40,210 bases of DNA from SpSt-600 sp042408195 (GTDB lineage: Bacteria; Chloroflexota; Anaerolineae; SpSt-600). Numbering within the stretch: position 1 is the stretch's first letter; each line of letters starts with the position of its first letter. A program made the position numbers and the translations under genes. This document shows positions 7,982 through 15,204 of the stretch, piece by piece. A model generated the notes under the pieces. It ran no database searches. It had not been told where the DNA came from and was given only the letters and a program-made list of their open reading frames with translations. Location of the stretch: the NCBI GenBank assembly GCA_042408195.1, contig JBHOQL010000018.1:1-40210 (forward strand), in the 5' to 3' direction.

Positions 7982-8934
7982 CCCAGACAGAATGGGGCTG
8001 GCTTGTAGTTATTTACCTTTTCCTGGGAGGATTGGGCGCAGGCGCCTTTCTTGTAGCCAGCGTTATTGAATGGTTAGGTATCCGCTACAGGTACGAATTT
8101 TGCCCGATCACTCTCGCAGGCGCTGGCGTTTCCGGGGCCGCAGTAGCATTCGGTTCCTTCTTGCTCATCCTCGACCTCGGAGCTGGCAAAACCCAACCTT
8201 GGAGGATCCTCTGGATGTTTATGAATCCCTCCTCGGTGATGACCTGGGGCATATGGATATTGAGCATCTTTATACCCCTTGGGCTTCTCTACGGACTTGT
8301 GGAACTCCTCAGTCAAACTCCTTCTTGGGATGCCTGGTTCAGGAAGAAGTTGCCATGGTTTAAGGCACAATGGCGGGAAGTAAAGAGGCCACTGACAATA
8401 GTAGGAAGTGTATTCGCCGTAGCCACGGCTATTTACACCGGCGTGCTCATAAGCGCTGTGGGGCCAGCAGTGCCCTTCTGGAGTGCGCCCGTTTTCCCCG
8501 GCATTCGCATCCCTATACTTCCGATGCTTTTTCTGACTTCTGCCATTCTTACCGGAATAGGTCTTGTGTTCGGCTTAGTAGGCAGTATCACTCTTCCCGA
8601 TATCATCCGGCACTATCCATTACTTCCCGTGTTTTTCCTCATCTTCATTGGCCTTGAAGCTGCTCTTGTGGGCCTTCACTTCTTGTCGGCTTCTCACCTA
8701 GGCCAAGCGGGCCTGCTTGCTGTAAACATGATAGTTAGTGGTCCATTAAGCGTGAATTTCTGGGCTTTTGAAGTTATTATTGGCTTTTTCTTGCCCTTTA
8801 TTGTCAATACATATGCCATGATAACAAAGCAATACAAACCTGCTTGGGGCATTGTTTCAGGCGCGGGAATCTTAATAGCAGGGCTTTCCCTACGCTACAC
8901 CGTAATTTTCGCCGGGGTTCGTGCGTTCTTGTAG
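7978..8934 (+). CDS. NrfD/PsrC-family membrane quinone-interacting subunit
   Basis: 318 residues with about eight to nine hydrophobic helices, e.g. LVVIYLFLGGLGAGAFLVAS at the N-terminus, which carries the family's glycine-rich first helix, and later PIKE-free loops rich in Trp/Pro (MFMNPSSVMTWGIWI). NrfD/PsrC proteins bind menaquinol or menaquinone and exchange electrons with the exported Fe-S subunit. The start overlaps the upstream stop by four bases. The polar-residue pattern was not sufficient to tell quinone reduction from oxidation or proton pumping. With two multihaem cytochromes downstream, it probably connects the quinone pool to the outside of the membrane. Confidence 0.93.
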   Translation: MTQTEWGWLVVIYLFLGGLGAGAFLVASVIEWLGIRYRYEFCPITLAGAGVSGAAVAFGSFLLILDLGAGKTQPWRILWMFMNPSSVMTWGIWILSIFIPLGLLYGLVELLSQTPSWDAWFRKKLPWFKAQWREVKRPLTIVGSVFAVATAIYTGVLISAVGPAVPFWSAPVFPGIRIPILPMLFLTSAILTGIGLVFGLVGSITLPDIIRHYPLLPVFFLIFIGLEAALVGLHFLSASHLGQAGLLAVNMIVSGPLSVNFWAFEVIIGFFLPFIVNTYAMITKQYKPAWGIVSGAGILIAGLSLRYTVIFAGVRAFL

Positions 8935-8944
8935 GAGGTAGAGC

Positions 8945-9838
8945 ATGCTACTTGTGAACTGGCCAAGGTGGGCCATAGTATTCACAAGCATCGCATTGAC
9001 AGCTTCCGTTATAGTTACAGGACTGGTGTTGGAATCTATAGGGCATGCTTTTGCACCTAAGATTAAACCTACACCAACTCTGCCAACAATCGGCTATGCG
9101 AGGCCCTTCTCCATAAGTTGCGAGAGTTGCCATTTTAACAGAAACAAGTTAGTGGCTAGTGCAATATCTGCTGCGAGAGCCGAAGCCTCTTATATAGAAC
9201 CTAGATATTTGTTAACCACTCACGGCCGCCTCGGATGTGTGACCTGCCACGGAGGAAACGGTATGGATGAAAACAAAGAAACCGCTCACATTGAACTCTT
9301 AGCTGACCCGACTACCGCTGCTCCCACTAAATGCTTCCTTTGTCATCGTTCATTGCGAGACGTTATGCCCGAGCGGGGGTTAAAAGCTCCTCACAGCTTC
9401 GTTGTCAGGACATCTATAGAAGGCACCGCTGCTTTGTATTGCAGCGATTGCCACGGTAAAGTGGGCCACGGATTTGTATCGGGGAAAGTCATTTGCTCTA
9501 TGAGTGAATGCCTTGATTGCCATAGAGAGCGCAACCTCAGGATCCAACTTGAGGATTGCATTGGTTGCCATATCGGTCCCCATGATGTCGCTCAGGAGGT
9601 CAACTGCAACACTTGCCATGCTTCTATACATGTCTGGCAGGAGATCCATTACACTGCACACCCAGTGGAACTGATAGGCAAACACGCCACGATACATTGT
9701 TTTGACTGCCACAAACGGCCTAATTTCCGAGGACTAAGGTATGTATGCAGCGATTGCCATAAGCGCCCACACACTTTCGGGAGTGATGATTGTGAGCAGT
9801 GCCATACTCCCGAAGGTTGGGAAAAGCTTAAAAAATAA
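8945..9838 (+). CDS. Membrane-anchored decahaem c-type cytochrome
   Basis: 297 residues. The N-terminal hydrophobic segment (about 8-30) is an uncleaved anchor or signal peptide; the rest should be extracytoplasmic. Ten CxxCH haem sites are present: CESCH (59-63), CVTCH, CFLCH, CSDCH, CLDCH, CIGCH, CNTCH, CFDCH, CSDCH, CEQCH, and further His residues can act as distal ligands. The segment CVTCHGGNGMDENKETAH has the same pattern as CIGCHGG...DKEEAH in the cytochrome encoded two genes downstream, so the two share a module. It begins 10 bases after the NrfD gene behind an AGGAGGT site. It likely takes electrons from or gives them to the Fe-S/NrfD pair. The terminal donor or acceptor is not known. 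Confidence 0.93.
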   Translation: MLLVNWPRWAIVFTSIALTASVIVTGLVLESIGHAFAPKIKPTPTLPTIGYARPFSISCESCHFNRNKLVASAISAARAEASYIEPRYLLTTHGRLGCVTCHGGNGMDENKETAHIELLADPTTAAPTKCFLCHRSLRDVMPERGLKAPHSFVVRTSIEGTAALYCSDCHGKVGHGFVSGKVICSMSECLDCHRERNLRIQLEDCIGCHIGPHDVAQEVNCNTCHASIHVWQEIHYTAHPVELIGKHATIHCFDCHKRPNFRGLRYVCSDCHKRPHTFGSDDCEQCHTPEGWEKLKK

Positions 9839-9862
9839 AAAGTTTCTGTAAGGAGGTTTGAA

Positions 9863-10978
9863 ATGAGTAGGAAAGCGCTGCTCATCATAAGTCTGACCCT
9901 CGTAGTTTCAATGTTGCTCGCAGTGGGAGCCGTATTTGCCCAGCAACCCACTGGAGAATTTGAGGTAGTCCGCAAGGCTGTGGAAGGTTACCTGACTTCG
10001 GGCAAGGCTCCAGTGATAAGAGCTCCTGAGCTGTATCAGATCCTGAACGATGGCGACCCAGCCAATGACCCCTTTATTGTAGACGTCCGCAAGCCTGAGG
10101 ATTATGCTAAGGGGTACATTGCCAACGCTATAAATATCTTCTGGAGGGACATCTGGAAGCCCGAGAACTTGGCTAAACTCCCCAAAGACAAGAAGATCGT
10201 GACCTACTGTTACACCGGCCACACTGGGCAAGTTGCCACCACTGTCCTTAATCTCCTGGGCTACGATGCCGTCAACCTCGCCTTCGGAATCATGGGTTGG
10301 ACCAAGAAGGATGAGGTTGTGGGTGCACCTCGCTTTGACCCCGCTACCCAACCCGATTACCCGGTAAGCGTGGAGCCAGTGGAGGCTAAGGCTGTCTACG
10401 AATTCCCTGTTGTCAGCACAGGTAAAACTAAAGAGGAAGAGATCGTCTTCGAGGTCATCAAGGCTTACCTGACTTCGGGCAAGGCTCCGGTGATAAAAGC
10501 TCCAGAGCTGTACCAGATCCTGAACGACGGCGACCCCGCCAATGACCCCTTCATCGTGGATGTCCGCAAGGCCGAGGATTACGCTAAAGGTCACATCGCT
10601 GGCGCTATCCACATCTTCTGGAGGGACTTCTGGAAGCCCGAGAATTTGGTCAAGCTCCCCAAGGACAAGAAGATCGTGACCTACTGCTACACTGGCCACA
10701 CTGGAGAAGCTGTCACCACTGTCCTCAACCTCCTGGGCTATGATGCCGTCAACCTCGCCTTCGGAATCATGGGTTGGACCAAGAAGGATGAGGTTGTGGG
10801 TGCACCTCGCTTTGACCCCGCTACCCAACCCGATTACCCGGTAACAATCCCTGCCCTTCCCGTCACCGGAGGTGAAAGGGCCTCCGTCGCAGCCTCGCTG
10901 TTCCTGATCGCCTTTGGAGGGATCTCTTTGCTTGCAGGGGTAGGAGGCCTGTTCCTCCTTCGCCGCAGAGCTGCATAA
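9863..10978 (+). CDS. Secreted tandem rhodanese with LPxTG-type surface anchor
   Basis: 371 residues. A signal peptide (1-26, ending AVFA) leads into two rhodanese domains of about 135 residues (about 33-170 and 192-330). Both keep the catalytic Cys in IVTYCYTGHTG and the preceding PFIVDVRK. The C-terminus has LPVTG at 332-336, a hydrophobic segment and a basic tail (RRRAA), a complete sortase-type sorting signal. Rhodanese domains carry sulfane sulfur as a persulfide, so this may be a cell-surface sulfur carrier or sulfurtransferase next to the quinone-cytochrome chain, suggesting polysulfide, thiosulfate or sulfur turnover. The two domains are close to identical in DNA over long stretches (see repeat). 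An AAGGAGG site precedes the ATG. Confidence 0.9.
   Translation: MSRKALLIISLTLVVSMLLAVGAVFAQQPTGEFEVVRKAVEGYLTSGKAPVIRAPELYQILNDGDPANDPFIVDVRKPEDYAKGYIANAINIFWRDIWKPENLAKLPKDKKIVTYCYTGHTGQVATTVLNLLGYDAVNLAFGIMGWTKKDEVVGAPRFDPATQPDYPVSVEPVEAKAVYEFPVVSTGKTKEEEIVFEVIKAYLTSGKAPVIKAPELYQILNDGDPANDPFIVDVRKAEDYAKGHIAGAIHIFWRDFWKPENLVKLPKDKKIVTYCYTGHTGEAVTTVLNLLGYDAVNLAFGIMGWTKKDEVVGAPRFDPATQPDYPVTIPALPVTGGERASVAASLFLIAFGGISLLAGVGGLFLLRRRAA
9962..10844 (+). repeat. Internal tandem duplication (477-base period) in the rhodanese gene
   Basis: Two copies, about 9962-10367 and 10439-10844, offset by exactly 477 bases (159 codons). The last about 95 bases of each copy, from GATGCCGTCAACCTCGCC to CCCGGTAA, look identical including silent positions, while the first parts differ at scattered third positions. 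This suggests recent duplication or gene conversion. Confidence 0.85.
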
Positions 10979-10994
10979 GTTTGGCTGAAACTCT

Positions 10995-11026
10995 GCCCCC
11001 GCAGGTCCAGAAGGGCCTGCGGGGGC
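10995..11026 (+). terminator. GC-rich hairpin between rhodanese and cytochrome genes
   Basis: GCCCCCGCAGG (10995-11005) pairs perfectly with CCTGCGGGGGC (11016-11026) around a 10-base loop. Only TTAATCC follows rather than a U-run, so it may be an mRNA-stabilising or partial terminator that lowers expression of the downstream cytochrome. Confidence 0.55.
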
Positions 11027-11045
11027 TTAATCCAAGGAGGTGTTC

Positions 11046-12437
11046 ATGGGTCGAAGGTTCTACCTCCTCTTGTTCTTGGCAGGGCTTACAGTAGCTATTT
11101 CCCTGGCAATAGGGTGTGCTCCGACTCCCACCCCTATAGCCGCCGTACCTCCCACCACTGTAGTAGCTACATTACCCCCTACTTCTACCCCAACTCCAAC
11201 TCCACTGCCTCCAACTCCCACCGTTCCTCCAACCCCAACTCCTCCTCCCAGCGCTGAGAATTGCGTCGCCTGTCATACCAATGCTGAGGCCTTGAAAGCC
11301 GTAGCAAAACCCCCTCCCAAAAAACCTGAGCCAGAAGGAGAAGGCTGAGCCGCTCCACCACCTCCGTTGGAGGTGTGGCAGAAAGTACTGGTAGACAAGC
11401 AGTTTCTAGAAGACGTGCATAACTCGTACAACTGCATAGGCTGTCATGGCGGTGTATCCGGCACTCAGGACAAGGAGGAAGCTCACAAGGGCCTAATCAA
11501 AAATCCCACCGAGAAATGCGCCGATTGTCATAGAGACATCGCAAAGACTGCAGCGACTTCACTTCATAAAACGCTTTATGGTTACATTACAATTCTTGAG
11601 GCTCGGGGGGCAGATTTTACCAACCCCAACATGCAAAAAGCTTACCAAAATCACTGTGCATATTGCCACGCTGACTGCACTCACTGCCATATAAGCCGTC
11701 CTATCTTTGCCGGCGGTGGGCTGATCAAAGGCCACATGGTCAAGAAAATAGTTTCCATCATGGATACCTGTCTTTCATGTCACAGCGCCCGCGTCGGTGC
11801 CGAATACATGGGTCTGAATGAGGGGATACGTGGGAGTGTACACTGGGAAAAAGCGGGGATGAACTGCCTGCATTGCCATCCGGTTGCCGCTTTCCACGGT
11901 GACGGCACTCAGTATGCTCACCGCTACGACGGCAAACCTGTGCCCTCTTGTCTGGATTGCCACCCCAACGCCAAAGGTGGCAAAGATGGCGTAACCCATC
12001 ACGTCATCCACAGCGATAAAGTTGACTGCTATGTGTGTCATGTCTCCGGGCCTTATAAAAGCTGTTACAACTGCCACGTCATAATCAAAGAAGGGATGCC
12101 GACCTTCAGAACTGATCCTTCCAAGATGACCTTTAAGATAGGCCTTAACCCTAATCCCACCGAGGAACGGCCTTACAAGTACGTGCTTCTGCGCCACATC
12201 CCCGTCGTACCTACTACGTTTGCCACTTACGGTGAGAACCTCCTCCCCAATTTCAACGCTGTTCCCACCTGGAAATACACAACCCCTCACAACATAGTCC
12301 GCAACGCTCCCCAGACCAAGACCTGCAACAGTTGCCACGGCAATGAAGAGCTTTTCCTTACAGCAAAAGATGTAGCCCCGGAGGAATTAGAGGCCAACAA
12401 ATCAGTCATTGTAAAAGAAATACCGAAACCTAAATAA
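11046..12437 (+). CDS. Lipoprotein undecahaem cytochrome c with in-frame TGA (candidate selenoprotein or interrupted gene)
   Basis: 463 residues if the TGA at 11346-11348 (codon 101) is read through. Start ATG 11046 follows AAGGAGG. Residues 1-24 form a lipoprotein signal (lipobox LAIGC, Cys24). Then come a Thr-Pro-rich linker, haem site CVACH (73-77), a charged linker EPEGEG, the TGA, then AAPPPPLEVWQ in the same frame and ten more haem sites: CIGCH, CADCH, CAYCH, CTHCH, CLSCH, CLHCH, CLDCH, CYVCH, CYNCH and CNSCH. Without readthrough the main part would have no signal peptide, and c-type haem cannot be attached in the cytoplasm, so a separate start downstream (a TTG at 11367) would be useless. 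Read as one protein it is a coherent surface electron carrier. TGA could be selenocysteine, a point mutation (e.g. from GGA or TGC) or an assembly error. Confidence 0.8.
11346..11378 (+). promoter_or_regulatory. In-frame TGA with SECIS-like hairpin
   Basis: After TGA (11346-11348) and six bases, CCA-C-CACCTCC (11355-11365) pairs with GGAGGTG-TGG (11369-11378) as a ten-pair stem with one bulged C and the apical loop GTT. The loop starts with G at the 18th base after TGA. Bacterial SECIS elements are hairpins just after the UGA with a G at the start of the apical loop; here a C replaces the usual bulged U. The hairpin also hides the GGAGG sequence. Confidence 0.45.
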
Positions 12438-12454
12438 CCCGAGAAAGCACAAAA

Positions 12455-12493
12455 AACCAGGGCGATGGGCCTTAGGGGTCAATCGCCCTGGTT
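12455..12493. terminator. Bidirectional terminator between convergent operons
   Basis: AACCAGGGCGAT (12455-12466) and ATCGCCCTGGTT (12482-12493) form a 12-pair stem. On the plus strand T-rich CCTTGTTTTAT follows. On the minus strand the A-run at 12451-12456 gives a U-run. The hairpin overlaps the last codons of the minus-strand glycosyltransferase gene. Confidence 0.8.
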
Positions 12494-13704
12494 CCTTGTT
12501 TTATAGCCCAGAACAATAGAATTAGGTTAAGCGCAAGAAAGCAACTTCCCAGGATTGGACCTCCGTAACCAGCGGGGAGAGACAGCCCGGTAATCCTGGC
12601 CAAAGCACCGGCAAAATAAATGAGGAAAGTGGTGATAGGGGGCCCAAATACCCATATGTCAAGCAAGCTATTAGGTATAACTTTGCCAAGACATATCAGA
12701 GGAGGAATCAAGAGCATACACGTATGGAAATGGGAATGCCAAGCGATGGCCATTGTCGCCGCAAGAACCCCTAAGAGAGCGATAATGAACGCTTTCCTGT
12801 AAAGTTTCACCCACAAATAAAAAGCCAAAGCCCCTGTTAAAGCCATCCCAAGCCCCGCTACGGTCCAACCCAGAAAAGGTGAAGTCAGAGCGCTCAAATG
12901 CAGACCAAGCATTCGCCAGTTCATCATGTTTCCCTGTCCAGCTTCGAAAGCACCCTTTCCAGCGTTTAACCAGAGAGAGACCATTCCGCTGAGGCCCTCA
13001 GAGCCCCCAACAAGAGCGGAAAGGAATAAAAGGAACAGAGCACCAAAAGCAAATCCTCCTATAACTCTGAAATCTCTGTACAAAAGCATGGGAAGAATTA
13101 AGAGGACCAAGATTTGGGGTTTTAAAAGCAACCCCGCAAGCCAAACGCCAGCCCTCCAGGGCTTGCCGCCTAAGAGAGCTCGTATGAATTCTCCAATGCA
13201 AATGAGGAGCCACACTCCGACCTGTCCGAAATAAAAGTTTTGGAAAACTGGGTAAGAAAAGAGTAACATGATAAAAGGCCACTTCCCATCGCCTGAGAGA
13301 GCCATCCTTTTCACAAAAAACTTAACGTAGAAAACCAGAGCCAGCAAGTTGAGGAAAGTCCAGAGGGAAAAACTGAGCAGAGGAGGTAACAGGGCAAATA
13401 TGCGGAAAGGCAGGGCGAAAACGGGTAGATATAAAAAGGGATGAGGTGAAAAACGCTCCATGGTGGAGATAAAAGAAGTTCGCACCTTCATCAGTAATTC
13501 TACATTGTAAATTTTGGAGTAACCTGCTGAGCCTCCAAGGTAACCAGCACTCCAAAAAGTGAGAAAATCTAACCCCAATCCGCTGATAAAAGGGCCGAGA
13601 ACAAGCAGATTATACGCTGCAGTGATAAGGTAAAAATTGAGGAGAGCGGCTAAAGCAAGGTTCCGGCGCTCCCGCGCTCCCAAGTTGCGGAAAACGGGTC
13701 GCAT
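12472..13704 (-). CDS. Polytopic GT87/DUF2029-like glycosyltransferase
   Basis: 410 residues with about ten hydrophobic helices. Near the N-terminus is DFLTFWSAGYLGGSAGYSKI followed by YNVELL, the pattern of the first extracytoplasmic loop of GT87/DUF2029 enzymes (Asp in DFxxFW is the presumed catalytic residue). These GT-C enzymes use polyprenyl-phosphate sugars, for example mannose transfer to glycolipids in actinobacteria. Its ATG lies one base after the stop of the dihydropyrimidinase-type gene, so it is the last gene of the corrinoid-protein operon. A PAP2-type phosphatase, which could recycle polyprenyl phosphate, is in the same operon. The sugar and acceptor are unknown. Confidence 0.75.
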   Translation of the reverse strand: MRPVFRNLGARERRNLALAALLNFYLITAAYNLLVLGPFISGLGLDFLTFWSAGYLGGSAGYSKIYNVELLMKVRTSFISTMERFSPHPFLYLPVFALPFRIFALLPPLLSFSLWTFLNLLALVFYVKFFVKRMALSGDGKWPFIMLLFSYPVFQNFYFGQVGVWLLICIGEFIRALLGGKPWRAGVWLAGLLLKPQILVLLILPMLLYRDFRVIGGFAFGALFLLFLSALVGGSEGLSGMVSLWLNAGKGAFEAGQGNMMNWRMLGLHLSALTSPFLGWTVAGLGMALTGALAFYLWVKLYRKAFIIALLGVLAATMAIAWHSHFHTCMLLIPPLICLGKVIPNSLLDIWVFGPPITTFLIYFAGALARITGLSLPAGYGGPILGSCFLALNLILLFWAIKQGTRAIDP

Positions 13705-13705
13705 T

Positions 13706-15082
13706 TCAATGACCTACGCTTTGGAATTTCCGGCGGGGCAGGAAGAGGCCCCATCCTCTTTCTCCAAGAAATTTACCGTCCTCTACGATGACTTCCCCAC
13801 GGGAAAGCACAACTCTGGGATAGCCCCTGACCCTCCACCCTTCGTATGGGCAATGGTCCACATTCTGGTGCAGGTCCCGCCAGGAAAGAACCACTTCTTT
13901 CTCGGGATCAAAGATGACCACATCGGCATCGGCTCCAGGGGCTATAGTCCCCTTTCGCGGATAAAGGCCAAAGAGTTTGGCCGGTGTTGTGGAGCAGAGG
14001 TCCACAAAACGATTTAATGAGATTTTCCCTTCCTTTACACCATAGGTAAAGATAAGTGGAACACGGGTTTCTACGCCCGGGGCACCATTGGGGATGAGAG
14101 TAAAATTGTGCAAGCCCCGTTCCTTCTGGGCGCGGGTCCATGGGCAATGGTCTGTGGCTACCGTCTGGATTTCGCCATTGCTAAGGGCTCCCCACAGAGT
14201 TTCAAGGTGCTTTTTGGCCCTAAGGGGGGGTGAAAGGACGAACATAGCCCCCTCCAAGCCTGGCTTCAAGTATTCTTCATCCGTGAGGAGAAGGTGGTGG
14301 GGGGTGACTTCAACGTAGACTTCCTGGCCTCGCCGCCTGGCATGACGGATAACCTCCATCGTTTCGGTACAACTGACATGGACAAAGTAAAGAGGCGTAC
14401 TCACAACCGCCGCCAGGGCCAGCACCCTGTGTGCTGCTTCAGCCTCAGCCAGGCATGGGCGACTTACAGGGTGATAACAAGGCGAGGTTTTGCCCTCCCG
14501 CAGGAGCTGGGCTTTCATGTGCTCAATAATGGAGTGGTTCTCGGCATGGACAATGGGTAGTATGCCAGCTTTTTTGCAAATTTCCAGAAGTCTGAGGATT
14601 TGTTTGTCTTCCACCATTAGACCAGGATAAGTGGTGTAAATTTTGAGAGAGGTGTAGCCTTGCTCGGCCAATTCCATAAGCTCTCGGAGGAATTCATCGT
14701 CATCTCGGTTGCCAGTCAAGTGCAGGCTGTAGTCTATAACCACCTGGCCATCGGCCTGGTGACGCCGTTCTTCCACCGCTTGGGATAGGGTCTGAGAGCC
14801 ATGGGCTTCGGCGAAGTCTATAATCGTTGTAGTCCCCCCGCAGGCGGCAGCCACGGTGCCAGTGAAGAAATCATCTGCAGAAATTATGTCACCAACTGGC
14901 ATTTGGAGGTGAACGTGGACATCAATGAAGCCAGGGAAAACGTAGCATCCCCGTGCTTCTATTTTCAAAGGTGCCTCGATGCCCTCGCCTATTGAAGCGA
15001 TTTTGCCGTCTTCTATGCCTATATCGGCCTCAAAAATTTCCGAAGCTGTGACTATTATGCCGTTCTTCACTACTACATCCAT
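13706..15082 (-). CDS. Dihydropyrimidinase/hydantoinase-family amidohydrolase
   Basis: About 458 residues from the ATG at 15082, which has AAAGGAG upstream and starts MDVVVKNGIIVT like its family; a longer frame reaches 15151 but lacks a ribosome site. The binuclear metal site is complete: HVHL, the carbamylated Lys in SLKIYTTYPG, His in PIVHAENH, His in YFVHVSC and Asp in ATDHCPW. Family members hydrolyse dihydropyrimidines or hydantoins; the closest general pattern is D-hydantoinase/dihydropyrimidinase, with reductive pyrimidine breakdown as the likely pathway. No beta-ureidopropionase or dihydropyrimidine dehydrogenase is in the window. It lies 122 bases after the corrinoid activator gene and is probably co-transcribed, although no common pathway is evident. 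Confidence 0.85.
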   Translation of the reverse strand: MDVVVKNGIIVTASEIFEADIGIEDGKIASIGEGIEAPLKIEARGCYVFPGFIDVHVHLQMPVGDIISADDFFTGTVAAACGGTTTIIDFAEAHGSQTLSQAVEERRHQADGQVVIDYSLHLTGNRDDDEFLRELMELAEQGYTSLKIYTTYPGLMVEDKQILRLLEICKKAGILPIVHAENHSIIEHMKAQLLREGKTSPCYHPVSRPCLAEAEAAHRVLALAAVVSTPLYFVHVSCTETMEVIRHARRRGQEVYVEVTPHHLLLTDEEYLKPGLEGAMFVLSPPLRAKKHLETLWGALSNGEIQTVATDHCPWTRAQKERGLHNFTLIPNGAPGVETRVPLIFTYGVKEGKISLNRFVDLCSTTPAKLFGLYPRKGTIAPGADADVVIFDPEKEVVLSWRDLHQNVDHCPYEGWRVRGYPRVVLSRGEVIVEDGKFLGERGWGLFLPRRKFQSVGH

Positions 15083-15204
15083 AAGCCTACTCCTTTCGCA
15101 AGCAAATCGCGAGGTGGGCTTTCCAGCTTTCTCGTAGTTTGCAACAGCCAAGCGTGAAGAAAGTTGTGCTTTACGCCGTGGTTTTAAGGAGCACAGGAAA
15201 CGCC

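Noticed and set aside
9908..10828. 306-codon frame on the minus strand opposite the tandem rhodanese, with internal repeats
   Set aside because: The repeats only reflect the duplicated rhodanese coding sequence; no ribosome site or known domain.
11136..11252. C-rich repeat in the cytochrome gene as a regulatory repeat
   Set aside because: It is the coding sequence of a Thr-Pro linker.
11367..12437. Independent cytochrome gene starting at a TTG after the TGA
   Set aside because: It would lack a signal peptide, and c-type haem is attached outside the cytoplasm; reading through the TGA gives a coherent lipoprotein.
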